Assembly: GCA_017640615.1 (NCBI GenBank)
Contig: JAEPQK010000006.1
Span: 234,777-298,776, forward strand
Length of the DNA stretch: 64,000 nt
Reading direction: 5' to 3'
Source of the DNA: Rhizobiaceae bacterium
Lineage (GTDB): Bacteria; Pseudomonadota; Alphaproteobacteria; Rhizobiales; Rhizobiaceae
Shown: positions 57,153 through 64,000 of the stretch, piece after piece
How positions within the stretch are numbered: position 1 is the stretch's first letter
How the letters are laid out: the number at the start of each line of letters is the position of its first letter
Notes under the pieces: generated by a model
Told to the model about the DNA's origin: nothing
Seen by the model: only the letters and a program-made list of their open reading frames with translations
Databases searched by the model: none
Made by a program: the position numbers and the translations under genes

Positions 57153-57696
57153 GTTTCCAATCGTTCACGCGGGATTGCATCAGCCGTTTGTGGGCTTGAG
57201 AGGGCCCGGCGGATGTGGTTGCTATGCGCCACTGGGGCAAATCAATCGTGGCCATGGTCGCGAGTGTAGAGATTGAGAATTGCGAGGAGTTCGCATGTTG
57301 CGTGTTGGCCTCAGATCATGCGGGATTGGTTCGTACTGGAAGGCTCCGGCCGCAGTTTGGCCGCCACGCTCGCGACCCATCAAAAGCCGAATGGCGCAAG
57401 CAGGGTGGTGCTAAAGCCTCATATCTATTTGGCTATGACCGCTGGATCTGTTGCGGTCTCACATGCCCAAACACCCAGGGTGCTCTGCCCCCGAGGGACA
57501 TGAACTTGATCCATACGAGATATGGAGCGAGGTAGACAGCGAGGAGGAGGCAAAGGCGTTTCTGCGTCAGGAGTATTGGCGCTTCGATACCCCTATGCTG
57601 GCCCCCACTTTCTTCGTTGGTCCAGCCGCTTGCCTATCTTCCAGCCTTCGCATTTGAGCCTATAGTCATGCGCAGTGGCATGCGGAGGAGAGCGTC
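57153..57696 (+). other. Gene-poor patch after tRNA-Thr, only broken-looking short frames
   Basis: I see no convincing complete gene in these 544 bp. Short overlapping frames exist in all three phases. The most protein-like stretch is at about 57508-57650, reading LDPYEIWSEVDSEEEAKAFL and then RQEYWRFDTPMLAP, but it has no good start and may be a remnant. Base composition is less GC-rich than the neighbours. The position directly behind a tRNA gene is where integrated elements often leave scars, but I found no repeat of the tRNA 3' end and no integrase. Confidence 0.4.
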
Positions 57697-59109
57697 TTGG
57701 ACAACGCACCCGAGATCTGGAAACACGTGGATGACAATGCGCCGGAGCTGATTGCGCTCAGCGACCGGGTCTGGGGCATGCCGGAGACCTGCTATCAGGA
57801 GGCGCGGTCCTGCGCGGAGCACACGGTAGAGCTCAAACGGCAGGGGTTCCGCGTCACTGAAAATGTCGCCGGCATTCCGACCGCGGTTATGGGCGAGGCG
57901 GGCGAAGGTGGGCCGGTCATCGCCTTTCTCGGCGAGTATGACGCGCTGCCCGATCTCAGCCAGGAGGCCGGTGTCGCCGAGCCGCGGCCGCTCGAAAAGG
58001 GCGCCAACGGCCATGGCTGCGGCCACAATATGCTGGGTTCAGCCGCCATGCTGGCTGCGATCGCGGTGCGCGACTGGCTGAAGGAGAGCGGAACCGCCGG
58101 CCGCGTGCGTTATTACGGCTGCCCGGCGGAAGAAGGCGGGGCCGCCAAGACCTTCATGGTGCGCGATGGCGCATTCGCCGATGTCGATATCGCGATCTGC
58201 TGGCACCCGCATTCGGTGTGCGACGTGATGGTGGCGGAATCGCTCGCCAATGCGCGCATCGATTTCAGGTTCAAGGGGCGCGCCTCGCATGCCGCCGCGT
58301 CACCGCATCTCGGCCGCAGCGCGCTCGATGCGGTGGAGCTGATGAATGTCGGCGTCAACTATCTGCGCGAGCATGTGCCGACGGAATCGCGCATTCACTA
58401 CGCGCTGATCGACGCTGGCGGCATCGCGCCCAATGTCGTGCAGGCCAATGCCACCGTGCGCTATCTCATTCGCTCGCCCGATCTGCAGGGCCTGCTGCCG
58501 CTCATCGAGCGGGTGAAAAAGGTGGCGAATGGCGCGGCGATGATGACGGAGACGACCGTCGAGGCGCATACGCTGTCAGCCGTCGCCAACCTTCTTGGCA
58601 ATGCGCCTCTGGAAGCAGCCATGCGGCAGCATCTGGAAGCGCTCGGTCCGCCGGAATTCGACGATGAGGACCGCGCCTTCGCCAGCGCCATACAGGGCAC
58701 CTACGGGCCGGAGGAAATCTCCGATTCGCTCTACATGTTCGGCATGGACGGTTCGATGCCGGGGCCGCTTTGCGACCGGCTGGTGCCGGCCGATTCGCCG
58801 CGGCTCGGCATTTCGGGCTCGACCGATGTCGGCGATGTGAGCTGGGTGGTGCCCACCGTGCAGATGTGGGGCGCGACTTATGCAATCGGCACGCCGTTTC
58901 ACACCTGGCAGATGGTGACGCAGGGCAAGAACCCGGCCGCGCACAAGGGCCTGGTGCATGCCGCCAAGGTGATGGCCGCCGTCGGCCGGCAGGCGGTTCT
59001 TGAACCCGAACTGATTGAGGCCGCGAAAGCCGATCTGCGCAAGCGCACAGAAAAGACGCCCTATGTCTGCCCGCTGCCAGCCGATCTGATGCCGCCGCTT
59101 GAGATGTAA
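57697..59109 (+). CDS. M20 family amidohydrolase, AbgB-like (p-aminobenzoyl-glutamate hydrolase type)
   Basis: A 470-residue metallopeptidase. The start is TTG at 57697, supported by GGAGGAGAG a few bases upstream. Metal-site segments are FLGEYDALPDL, GHGCGHNMLG and CPAEEGGA, followed by ICWHPHS. The dimerisation lid lies around KGRASHAAASPHLGRSALD. The pattern matches AbgB, which with AbgA splits aminobenzoyl-glutamate from folate breakdown; no abgA or abgT is adjacent here. Other N-acyl amino-acid substrates are possible. Confidence 0.88.
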   Translation: MDNAPEIWKHVDDNAPELIALSDRVWGMPETCYQEARSCAEHTVELKRQGFRVTENVAGIPTAVMGEAGEGGPVIAFLGEYDALPDLSQEAGVAEPRPLEKGANGHGCGHNMLGSAAMLAAIAVRDWLKESGTAGRVRYYGCPAEEGGAAKTFMVRDGAFADVDIAICWHPHSVCDVMVAESLANARIDFRFKGRASHAAASPHLGRSALDAVELMNVGVNYLREHVPTESRIHYALIDAGGIAPNVVQANATVRYLIRSPDLQGLLPLIERVKKVANGAAMMTETTVEAHTLSAVANLLGNAPLEAAMRQHLEALGPPEFDDEDRAFASAIQGTYGPEEISDSLYMFGMDGSMPGPLCDRLVPADSPRLGISGSTDVGDVSWVVPTVQMWGATYAIGTPFHTWQMVTQGKNPAAHKGLVHAAKVMAAVGRQAVLEPELIEAAKADLRKRTEKTPYVCPLPADLMPPLEM

Positions 59110-59217
59110 GCTCGGACGGCGAAGCAATCTAAGGTTCAAGTTTTCATAAGCATCGCAAAACAGTTGCAGCAAGCAATTTACGAACCCATAAAGTCGCTGG
59201 AACGTATGGAGGTGCCT

Positions 59218-59523
59218 GTGACTGTTATCAATGATGAGTGGGAATTGACCGAAGACAGCCTGAGAGGGCGGGGCAAGATTTCCTACTATGAGATTGGTGC
59301 TGATCGCCTTACCGAGACGGGGAACGCTCCATATAAAGGTGAGCTTTACGATTGGCCGATTCAGATCGGACAAAAAATCAACTTTGATTACCAGCTATTT
59401 GTTGAAGCCTTCCGGCAAGCGCTAGAGCACTTCGCTGATCGCTACCAACCTGCTGTCGACGTGGCGATCTTGGAAGCTAGTATCGATAAAGGTAGCGAGT
59501 TTGATAAGCAGAAACATGAATGA
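59218..59523 (+). CDS. Unrecognised small protein, less GC-rich than its neighbours
   Basis: I do not recognise this 101-residue protein. A GTG at 59218 sits a few bases after GGAGG, giving a start MTVINDEWELTEDSLRGRG; the frame is open to 59164. It looks soluble, acidic and mixed alpha/beta, with aromatic residues (YYEIGADRL, YDWPIQIGQKINFDYQLF) and a helix VEAFRQALEHFADRY. Its third codon positions are richer in A and T than the flanking genes, which suggests recent arrival. It is followed by 284 bp without a gene. It could act with the preceding patch as a small accessory islet. Confidence 0.5.
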   Translation: MTVINDEWELTEDSLRGRGKISYYEIGADRLTETGNAPYKGELYDWPIQIGQKINFDYQLFVEAFRQALEHFADRYQPAVDVAILEASIDKGSEFDKQKHE

Positions 59524-59807
59524 ATCCGTTGGCGGCAACCCAAGTCGATGTTGTGCGCTGCAACGAAATCATTTGCTAATTGGGGCCGCGCAGCCTATAT
59601 GCGGGGCGCGTGCCGCGCGTAGGTGACGATATTTTCGTCGGCGGCACCATGCAGCATCTTTCCTCCCAAGTCAGATCGTTGCCCATTTACACGGCGCATG
59701 AGGCGCCGACGACCGGCGGCTGATCTACGCAAGCTTAGCTTAAAATAGCTGTTCGTCTGACGGCCCGGAGACCTCCGCGGCCGCGGCGGCATAATGAAAG
59801 ACATATC

Positions 59808-61163
59808 TTGAAACAGTTTTCGGAACTCGGCCTCGCCGAGCCCATTCTTCGCGCGGTATCGGGCGAAGGTTACACCAATCCCACGCCGATCCAGGCCGAA
59901 GTGATCCCCGCGCTGCTTGGCGGGCAGGACCTGATCGGCATTGCCCAGACGGGCACCGGCAAGACGGCGGCCTATGTGCTGCCGCTTCTGAACTCCATTC
60001 TGGCCAATAGGGGCCGCGCCGACCGCAAGAGCTGCAAGGCGCTGATTCTGGTGCCGACGCGCGAACTGGCAAAACAGGTGTCCGACAGCATCCGCACCTA
60101 TGGCCGTCATATGCGGCTTTCCTTCGCGGTCGTGGTCGGCGGCGTGAAGCCGTCACCACAGGTGCGCGCGCTGTCGCAAGGCGTCGACATCGTCATCGCC
60201 ACGCCCGGCCGGCTGGAAGACCATATGCGCAGCGGCGCGATCCGGCTCGACCGCACAACGGTCACCGTGCTCGACGAAGCCGACCAGATGCTCGATCTTG
60301 GCTTCATTCCGGCCATTCGCCGCATCCTCGGCAAGGTGCCTGCCACGCGCCAGACGGTCCTTCTTTCGGCGACCATGCCGAAGCAGATCCGTTCGCTGGC
60401 ACAGGACTTCCTGAACTCGCCTGCGGAAATCTCGGTCGCGCCGGCATCGAAGCCGATCGAGCGCATCGACCAGTCGGTCCGGTTCGTGAATGCGGGCGCC
60501 AAGCGTGACATGCTGGTTTCCGTGCTGAACGAAGCTGGCGTTGAACGCGCTGTCGTCTTTACCCGCACCAAGCATGGCGCGGACAAGGTTTGCCGGCATC
60601 TTGAGAAGGCCGGGCTGGTGGCTGCCGCCATTCACGGCAACAAGAGCCAGGGCCAGCGCGAAAAGGCGCTCAATGCGTTCCGCAATGGCAAGGTGAAGGC
60701 GCTTGTGGCGACCGACATTGCCGCGCGCGGCATCGATATTGACGGTGTCAGCCACGTCGTGAATTACGAGCTGCCCAATGTACCGGAATCCTATGTGCAC
60801 CGCATCGGCCGCACGGCACGTGCCGGCGCCAGCGGTGTTGCGATTGCATTCTGCGATGGCGCGGAACGCAAGCTCTTGCGCGATATCGAGCGGCTGATCG
60901 GGCAGAAGCTGACGGTCGTTGGCGACGAGCCGGCTCAGCTGGAAGGTGCGGAGCGTGAGAGCGGTGCGCAGCGGCCGGCGCAGAACCGCAACCGGAGCCG
61001 CAACCGCAATAGCAGCGGCAAGCGCGGGCAGGGCCATGGCCGCGATCGCGGTGCTCAGGCCTCCGAAGGTGCAGGCCGCGCACCGGGCGGAGCGAAGCCC
61101 AAGGGCCGCTGGCGGCGCAACAAGCGCTTCAACGACCGGGGCCGCGCCGCGGCCGCCGGGTAA
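59808..61163 (+). CDS. DEAD-box ATP-dependent RNA helicase
   Basis: A 451-residue helicase with a compact core: TPIQAEVIP, AQTGTGKTAAY, PTRELAKQ, TPGRLEDH, VLDEADQML, SATMP, TDIAARGID and HRIGRTARAG. A basic Arg/Asn/Gly-rich tail follows from about residue 385 (RNRSRNRNSSGKRGQGHGRD). The start is a TTG at 59808 (MKQFSELGL). The 284 bp upstream hold no gene; an AT-rich stretch near 59735-59750 (AGCTTAAAATAGC) may be part of its promoter, and the leader might serve in cold-type control as for other bacterial helicases. It is related to but distinct from the helicase at 54.5 kb. Confidence 0.92.
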   Translation: MKQFSELGLAEPILRAVSGEGYTNPTPIQAEVIPALLGGQDLIGIAQTGTGKTAAYVLPLLNSILANRGRADRKSCKALILVPTRELAKQVSDSIRTYGRHMRLSFAVVVGGVKPSPQVRALSQGVDIVIATPGRLEDHMRSGAIRLDRTTVTVLDEADQMLDLGFIPAIRRILGKVPATRQTVLLSATMPKQIRSLAQDFLNSPAEISVAPASKPIERIDQSVRFVNAGAKRDMLVSVLNEAGVERAVVFTRTKHGADKVCRHLEKAGLVAAAIHGNKSQGQREKALNAFRNGKVKALVATDIAARGIDIDGVSHVVNYELPNVPESYVHRIGRTARAGASGVAIAFCDGAERKLLRDIERLIGQKLTVVGDEPAQLEGAERESGAQRPAQNRNRSRNRNSSGKRGQGHGRDRGAQASEGAGRAPGGAKPKGRWRRNKRFNDRGRAAAAG

Positions 61164-61208
61164 GGGCGCGCCGAGCGCCGCATTGGCGCCGGATTGACGG
61201 CCTATTCA

Positions 61209-61235
61209 GCCCCGGTGTCGATCACGCACCGGGGC
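61209..61235 (+). other. Hairpin directly before a small membrane-protein gene
   Basis: A perfect 9-bp stem GCCCCGGTG/CACCGGGGC with a nine-base loop lies 45 bp after the helicase stop and 4 bp before the ATG at 61240. No T run follows, so it is a poor terminator. Its right arm includes the only GGGG that could serve the small gene as a ribosome site, so it may hide that site. Confidence 0.5.
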
Positions 61236-61239
61236 ATCT

Positions 61240-61413
61240 ATGCCCAGACTACTTTTTGTCATCGTCATTCTTTTGTTCGCAGCGGCTGTCGCCGTGGCGA
61301 TAATTCGTTCCATCCGTGCGTCGAAGCCCGATTGGGCAGGTATCGCATTCGCGGTCGGATTCGTCGCGCTGGCATATTATCTCGGACAAATTACCGGGAT
61401 GAGCCTGCTATGA
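61240..61413 (+). CDS. Small two-helix membrane protein (57 residues)
   Basis: A short frame below usual gene-calling length. It begins MPRLLFVIVILLFAAAVAVA, then a basic turn IIRSIRASKPDW, then a second hydrophobic run AGIAFAVGFVALAYYLGQI. This is a clear two-helix inner-membrane pattern with a positively charged cytoplasmic loop. I do not recognise a family. It lies 76 bp after the helicase, behind a hairpin that covers its likely ribosome site, and its last six bases overlap the end of the opposite-strand gene. Confidence 0.55.
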   Translation: MPRLLFVIVILLFAAAVAVAIIRSIRASKPDWAGIAFAVGFVALAYYLGQITGMSLL

Positions 61414-61638
61414 GCGCCGCTTCTCATGCAGCGATCTCACCAGCGAAACGGCGAAGAAAAGGGCGAAGCCGCCAATCGCGCCCAGCACCAGATTGAGGCC
61501 GGCATCGAGCCGGCAGGTCAGCGCATCGCCCGCGCGGCAGGACGGGTCGAGATAAAGCGCGAGCAGGATCAGGCAGTAAATCACCATTGGCCCGGCTGCC
61601 AGGCCCAGAATGCCCCAGATGACGGCGCGCTTCAGCAT
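61408..61638 (-). CDS. Small two-helix membrane protein (76 residues) behind rlmB
   Basis: I do not recognise this protein. It has two membrane helices: VIWGILGLAAGPMVIYCLIL near the start and LVLGAIGGFALFFAVSLV near the end, separated by a periplasmic-type loop DPSCRAGDALTCRLD with two cysteines that could pair. It starts at the base after the rlmB stop (TGA then ATG on the reverse strand), so translation is coupled to rlmB. It converges with another small two-helix gene. The pair may be unrelated. Confidence 0.65.
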   Translation of the reverse strand: MLKRAVIWGILGLAAGPMVIYCLILLALYLDPSCRAGDALTCRLDAGLNLVLGAIGGFALFFAVSLVRSLHEKRRS

Positions 61639-62502
61639 TCAGCCGGCATTCGCCAAGTGTCGCCGCGCTGCGTAAAGCGAGACGGCGGCTGCGTTGGAGA
61701 CGTTAAGCGAGCGGATTGGGCCGGGCATTTCGAGCCGGGCAAGGGCGGAGACAGTTTCACGCGTCTTGTGTCTGAGGCCTTTGCCCTCCGCGCCCAGAAC
61801 GAGCGCGATGCGCGCGCCGGCGAAGGAAGCTTCGAGCTCTGCTTCGCCGTCGGAATCGAGACCGATGGTCTGGAAGCCGGCGGCGTGCAGTTCGCCCAGC
61901 GCGTCGGCGAGATTTCGCACCTCGATATGATCGATATGTTCCAGCGCGCCAGACGCCGCCTTGGCCAGCACGCCGCTCTCGGCCGGGCTGTGGCGCGCGG
62001 TGGTGATCAGCGCATCGACACCGAAGGCGACAGCGGAGCGCATGATCGCCCCGACATTATGCGGATCGGTCACCTGATCGAGCACGAGCAGCAGGTTTGC
62101 GCCGGCAAGGTCTGACAGGCGGCGCGGCGACAGCGGCGCGACATCGATCACCACGCCCTGATGCACGGCGTCGGGGCCGACCAGCCGGTCGATGGCGCGG
62201 GGTTCGACGATCTCGAGCGGGAAGGGGCTTTTTTCAGCCTCCGACAGGCCGAGCCGGGCCAGCGCATTGCGCGTGACCAGCATGGAGCTGATTTTGCGGC
62301 GCGGATTGTCCAGGGCTGCGCGCACCGTGTGCAGTCCGTAAAGCCGGACGAGGCCGGGTGGCGGCGGTTCGATCTGCGGCATGCCGGGGCGTGGCCTGGG
62401 CATTGCGCCCGGCCGCTGGCCGCCCTGGCGCTCGCGATGGGCGCGGCGCAGGCGCGCATAGTGCCGGTCTTTCGGCGTCCCCGGTTTGTCGTCGTCGCTC
62501 AT
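61639..62502 (-). CDS. rlmB: 23S rRNA (guanosine-2'-O-)-methyltransferase RlmB (TrmH family)
   Basis: A 287-residue SPOUT methyltransferase. The N-terminal 40 residues are basic and disordered (HRERQGGQRPGAMPRPRPG). The substrate-binding domain begins at LYGLHTVRAAL. The SAM-binding knot has LDQVTDPHNVGAIMRSA, VLGAEGKGLR and the final IRSLNVSNAAAVSLYAAR. This motif set is typical of RlmB, which 2'-O-methylates a guanosine of 23S rRNA. The frame is open far upstream across the tRNA genes, but the ATG at 62502 is the true start. Confidence 0.9.
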   Translation of the reverse strand: MSDDDKPGTPKDRHYARLRRAHRERQGGQRPGAMPRPRPGMPQIEPPPPGLVRLYGLHTVRAALDNPRRKISSMLVTRNALARLGLSEAEKSPFPLEIVEPRAIDRLVGPDAVHQGVVIDVAPLSPRRLSDLAGANLLLVLDQVTDPHNVGAIMRSAVAFGVDALITTARHSPAESGVLAKAASGALEHIDHIEVRNLADALGELHAAGFQTIGLDSDGEAELEASFAGARIALVLGAEGKGLRHKTRETVSALARLEMPGPIRSLNVSNAAAVSLYAARRHLANAG

Positions 62503-62579
62503 GGTCACGCCTATAGCCTGCGAATGCGATGCTGGATACCGGCTTGATGCGTCTTCATTCGATTTGCGCGCGAGCGCGG

Positions 62580-62608
62580 TTGACACCGAAATGGCTTGTC
62601 GCCATAAG
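62580..62608 (+). promoter_or_regulatory. Promoter of the tRNA-Tyr/tRNA-Gly block
   Basis: A perfect TTGACA at 62580-62585 and CATAAG at 62603-62608 are spaced by 17 bp. It points toward tRNA-Tyr at 62691 and lies in the divergent gap with rlmB. Confidence 0.65.
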
Positions 62609-62690
62609 GCGCTTCGCGGTTTTCGGGGTTGTCCGCTATGGGACTTCCGAACCGCTGAACTGCCTCGCAGCATGGCTTCTGCGGTTACGT

Positions 62691-62775
62691 GGAGGGGTGT
62701 CCGAGTGGTTAAAGGAGACGGACTGTAAATCCGTTCGCTATGCGTACGCTGGTTCGAATCCAGCCCCCTCCACCA
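62691..62775 (+). tRNA. tRNA-Tyr (anticodon GTA)
   Basis: A class II tRNA of 85 nt with a long variable arm and encoded CCA. Acceptor GGAGGGG pairs with CCCCTCC. The anticodon loop around CTGTAAA gives GTA. The variable arm spans TTCGCTATGCGTAC-type bases. Confidence 0.95.
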
Positions 62776-62807
62776 CCGCCGCACAAGAAGCCGAATACCG
62801 ACAGGGC

Positions 62808-62881
62808 GCGGGTATAGCTCAATGGTAGAGCAGCAGCCTTCCAAGCTGAATATGCGGGTTCGATTCCCGCTACCCGCTCCA
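62808..62881 (+). tRNA. tRNA-Gly (anticodon TCC)
   Basis: A 74-nt tRNA with encoded CCA. Acceptor GCGGGTA pairs with TACCCGC. The anticodon loop CTTCCAA gives TCC. It is 32 bp after tRNA-Tyr and probably on the same transcript. Confidence 0.95.
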
Positions 62882-62951
62882 TATGGCTCAATCCGGAACA
62901 ATTGACGGTATCAGCCGTTTCGCAATCGATACCCAATTCAAAGAGGTCGAT

Positions 62952-63266
62952 ATGCGTTCACTGTTCCAATTCGACGATCACCGCCACGGGAGTCTCGAGT
63001 CCCGCATCGAAATGCTGCGCGACGAGATTTCCGAACTCAGCCGCGATGCATCGCGACTGAGCCGGGGCGCTTACAAAAACGCCAGAGAATCCGGATATGA
63101 GCTCCTCTCTGAGGTTCCAAAAAATGCGCGCGCCAGCCTGCCTGTTGCCCGGCGCAGTGCGCGCGCTGCTGAAAGGGCCGTTCGCGACCGTCCGGTAACA
63201 GCCGCGGCTGTCGCCGGGCTGGTGGTTCTGGGTCTTGCCGCCACGCTGATCTATTCCCGCCGCTGA
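62952..63266 (+). CDS. Small tail-anchored helical protein (DUF883/ElaB-like layout)
   Basis: A 104-residue protein. GAGG lies five to six bases before the ATG at 62952. Residues 10-85 form an amphipathic helix (ESRIEMLRDEISELSRDASRLS, then SARAAERAVRDRP), and a single membrane helix VTAAAVAGLVVLGLAATLIYS closes the chain. This is the layout of DUF883/YqjD/ElaB proteins that tether ribosomes to the membrane in E. coli. Family membership is suggested by layout rather than clear motifs. It lies between a tRNA pair and tuf. Confidence 0.65.
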   Translation: MRSLFQFDDHRHGSLESRIEMLRDEISELSRDASRLSRGAYKNARESGYELLSEVPKNARASLPVARRSARAAERAVRDRPVTAAAVAGLVVLGLAATLIYSRR

Positions 63267-63363
63267 CAAAAGCTGAGGCGAATGCCCCTTGTCATTCGAG
63301 CCCATTGCGGCTAATCGCCCGCACTCAAATTGAAACACTCAGGGACCGCCAGGGAAGCTAGCT

Positions 63364-64000
63364 ATGGCCAAGGGTAAATTCGAGCGTAATAAGCCGCATG
63401 TGAACATTGGCACGATTGGTCACGTTGACCACGGCAAGACGTCGTTGACGGCTGCGATCACGAAGTATTTCGGCGACTTCCGCGCCTATGACCAGATTGA
63501 CGCCGCACCTGAAGAGAAGGCGCGCGGCATCACGATCTCGACCGCTCACGTGGAATACGAGACCGACAGCCGCCACTACGCCCATGTCGACTGCCCCGGC
63601 CACGCCGACTATGTGAAGAACATGATCACGGGTGCCGCACAGATGGACGGCGCGATCCTGGTCGTGTCGGCTGCCGATGGCCCGATGCCGCAGACCCGCG
63701 AGCACATTCTGCTTGCCCGTCAGGTCGGCGTGCCGGCGATCGTCGTGTTCCTGAACAAGGTCGACCAGGTCGACGATGCGGAGCTGCTTGAGCTGGTCGA
63801 GCTCGAGGTGCGTGAGCTGCTGTCGAATTACGAATTCCCGGGCGACGACATTCCGATCGTTGCGGGTTCCGCACTTGCTGCCCTTGAGGACAGCAACAAG
63901 GAGATCGGCGAGGACGCGGTGCGCAAGCTGATGGCCGAGGTCGATGCCTATATTCCGACGCCTGAGCGTCCGATCGACCAGCCGTTCCTGATGCCGATTG
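63364..64000 (+). CDS. tuf: Elongation factor Tu, N-terminal part (runs off the window)
   Basis: The first 212 codons of EF-Tu, which brings aminoacyl-tRNA to the ribosome. It begins [20 protein letters not shown] and has the GTPase motifs GHVDHGKT (P loop), [14 protein letters not shown] and NKVD. The start of domain 2 ([11 protein letters not shown]) is reached at the window end. It lies in the usual alphaproteobacterial setting behind tRNA-Tyr and tRNA-Gly. Confidence 0.98.
   Translation, partial: MAKGKFERNKPHVNIGTIGHVDHGKTSLTAAITKYFGDFRAYDQIDAAPEEKARGITISTAHVEYETDSRHYAHVDCPGHADYVKNMITGAAQMDGAILVVSAADGPMPQTREHILLARQVGVPAIVVFLNKVDQVDDAELLELVELEVRELLSNYEFPGDDIPIVAGSALAALEDSNKEIGEDAVRKLMAEVDAYIPTPERPIDQPFLMPI

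Noticed and set aside
62503..62901. N-terminal extension of rlmB through the tRNA-Tyr and tRNA-Gly genes
   Set aside because: The extra residues (for example GSGNRTRIFSLEG) are the well-known spurious translation of antisense tRNA sequence.

Overview
The window is a GC-rich, densely packed chromosomal segment of an alphaproteobacterium. The best fit is Hyphomicrobiales (Rhizobiales) of the Mesorhizobium/Phyllobacteriaceae kind. This rests on the two-desulfurase suf operon with an Irr-type iron box, class II DAHP synthase, DUF2865 and DUF2059 proteins, a STAS-fused MlaE, a giant polar-growth-type coiled-coil protein, and the tRNA-Tyr/tRNA-Gly/tuf block. Almost everything is housekeeping. I see no phage, insertion sequence, CRISPR array, plasmid origin or rRNA gene.

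Layout. 1-9000: 5' end of moaA, a DUF971 gene, a polysaccharide deacetylase lipoprotein, a GNAT enzyme, a marR/hydrolase divergent pair with a striking double operator, rhodanese and class I fumarase, a BASS-family transporter and a large L,D-transpeptidase. 9000-16000: tRNA-Val, gph, rpiA, a DUF2059 protein, glutathione reductase, a frameshifted hydrolase, a gamma-glutamylcyclotransferase-like gene and DAHP synthase. 16100-25400: a membrane PAS/GGDEF diguanylate cyclase, GFA-type protein, dgkA, hemerythrin, 3-methyladenine glycosylase, nadE, an MFS transporter and gltX. 25300-31600: DUF2865, NADP-malic enzyme, an SDR without the usual catalytic motif, a metallophosphoesterase and an enolase-superfamily epimerase. 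31700-35800: a four-gene MCE lipid-transport operon (STAS-MlaE, MlaF, MlaD, lipoprotein). 35800-41500: a Gly/Ser-rich protein, a 1463-residue membrane-anchored coiled-coil protein resembling the rhizobial growth-pole-ring type, and a divergent Hpt protein. 41500-47100: ferredoxin, DUF922, folP-folB-folK, tyrS, a PaiB-like protein and a hydrolase.

47100-54500 holds a complete suf operon: cysteine desulfurase, sufB, a 52-residue membrane protein, sufC, sufD, sufS, sufT and a sufA-type gene. A 25-bp near-palindrome containing an Irr-like box lies upstream. 54500-61200 carries two DEAD-box helicases, NAD kinase, tRNA-Thr, a gene-poor patch, an AbgB-like amidohydrolase and an unrecognised small gene. 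61200-64000 has two small membrane proteins meeting tail to tail, rlmB, tRNA-Tyr, tRNA-Gly, a small tail-anchored protein and the 5' end of tuf.

The points most worth following are the double MarR operator, the Irr-like box, the small membrane protein inside the suf operon, the 29-residue repeat array in the giant coiled-coil protein, and the unrecognised genes around 57.1-59.5 kb and 61.2-61.6 kb. I did not find a clearly new multi-gene system.
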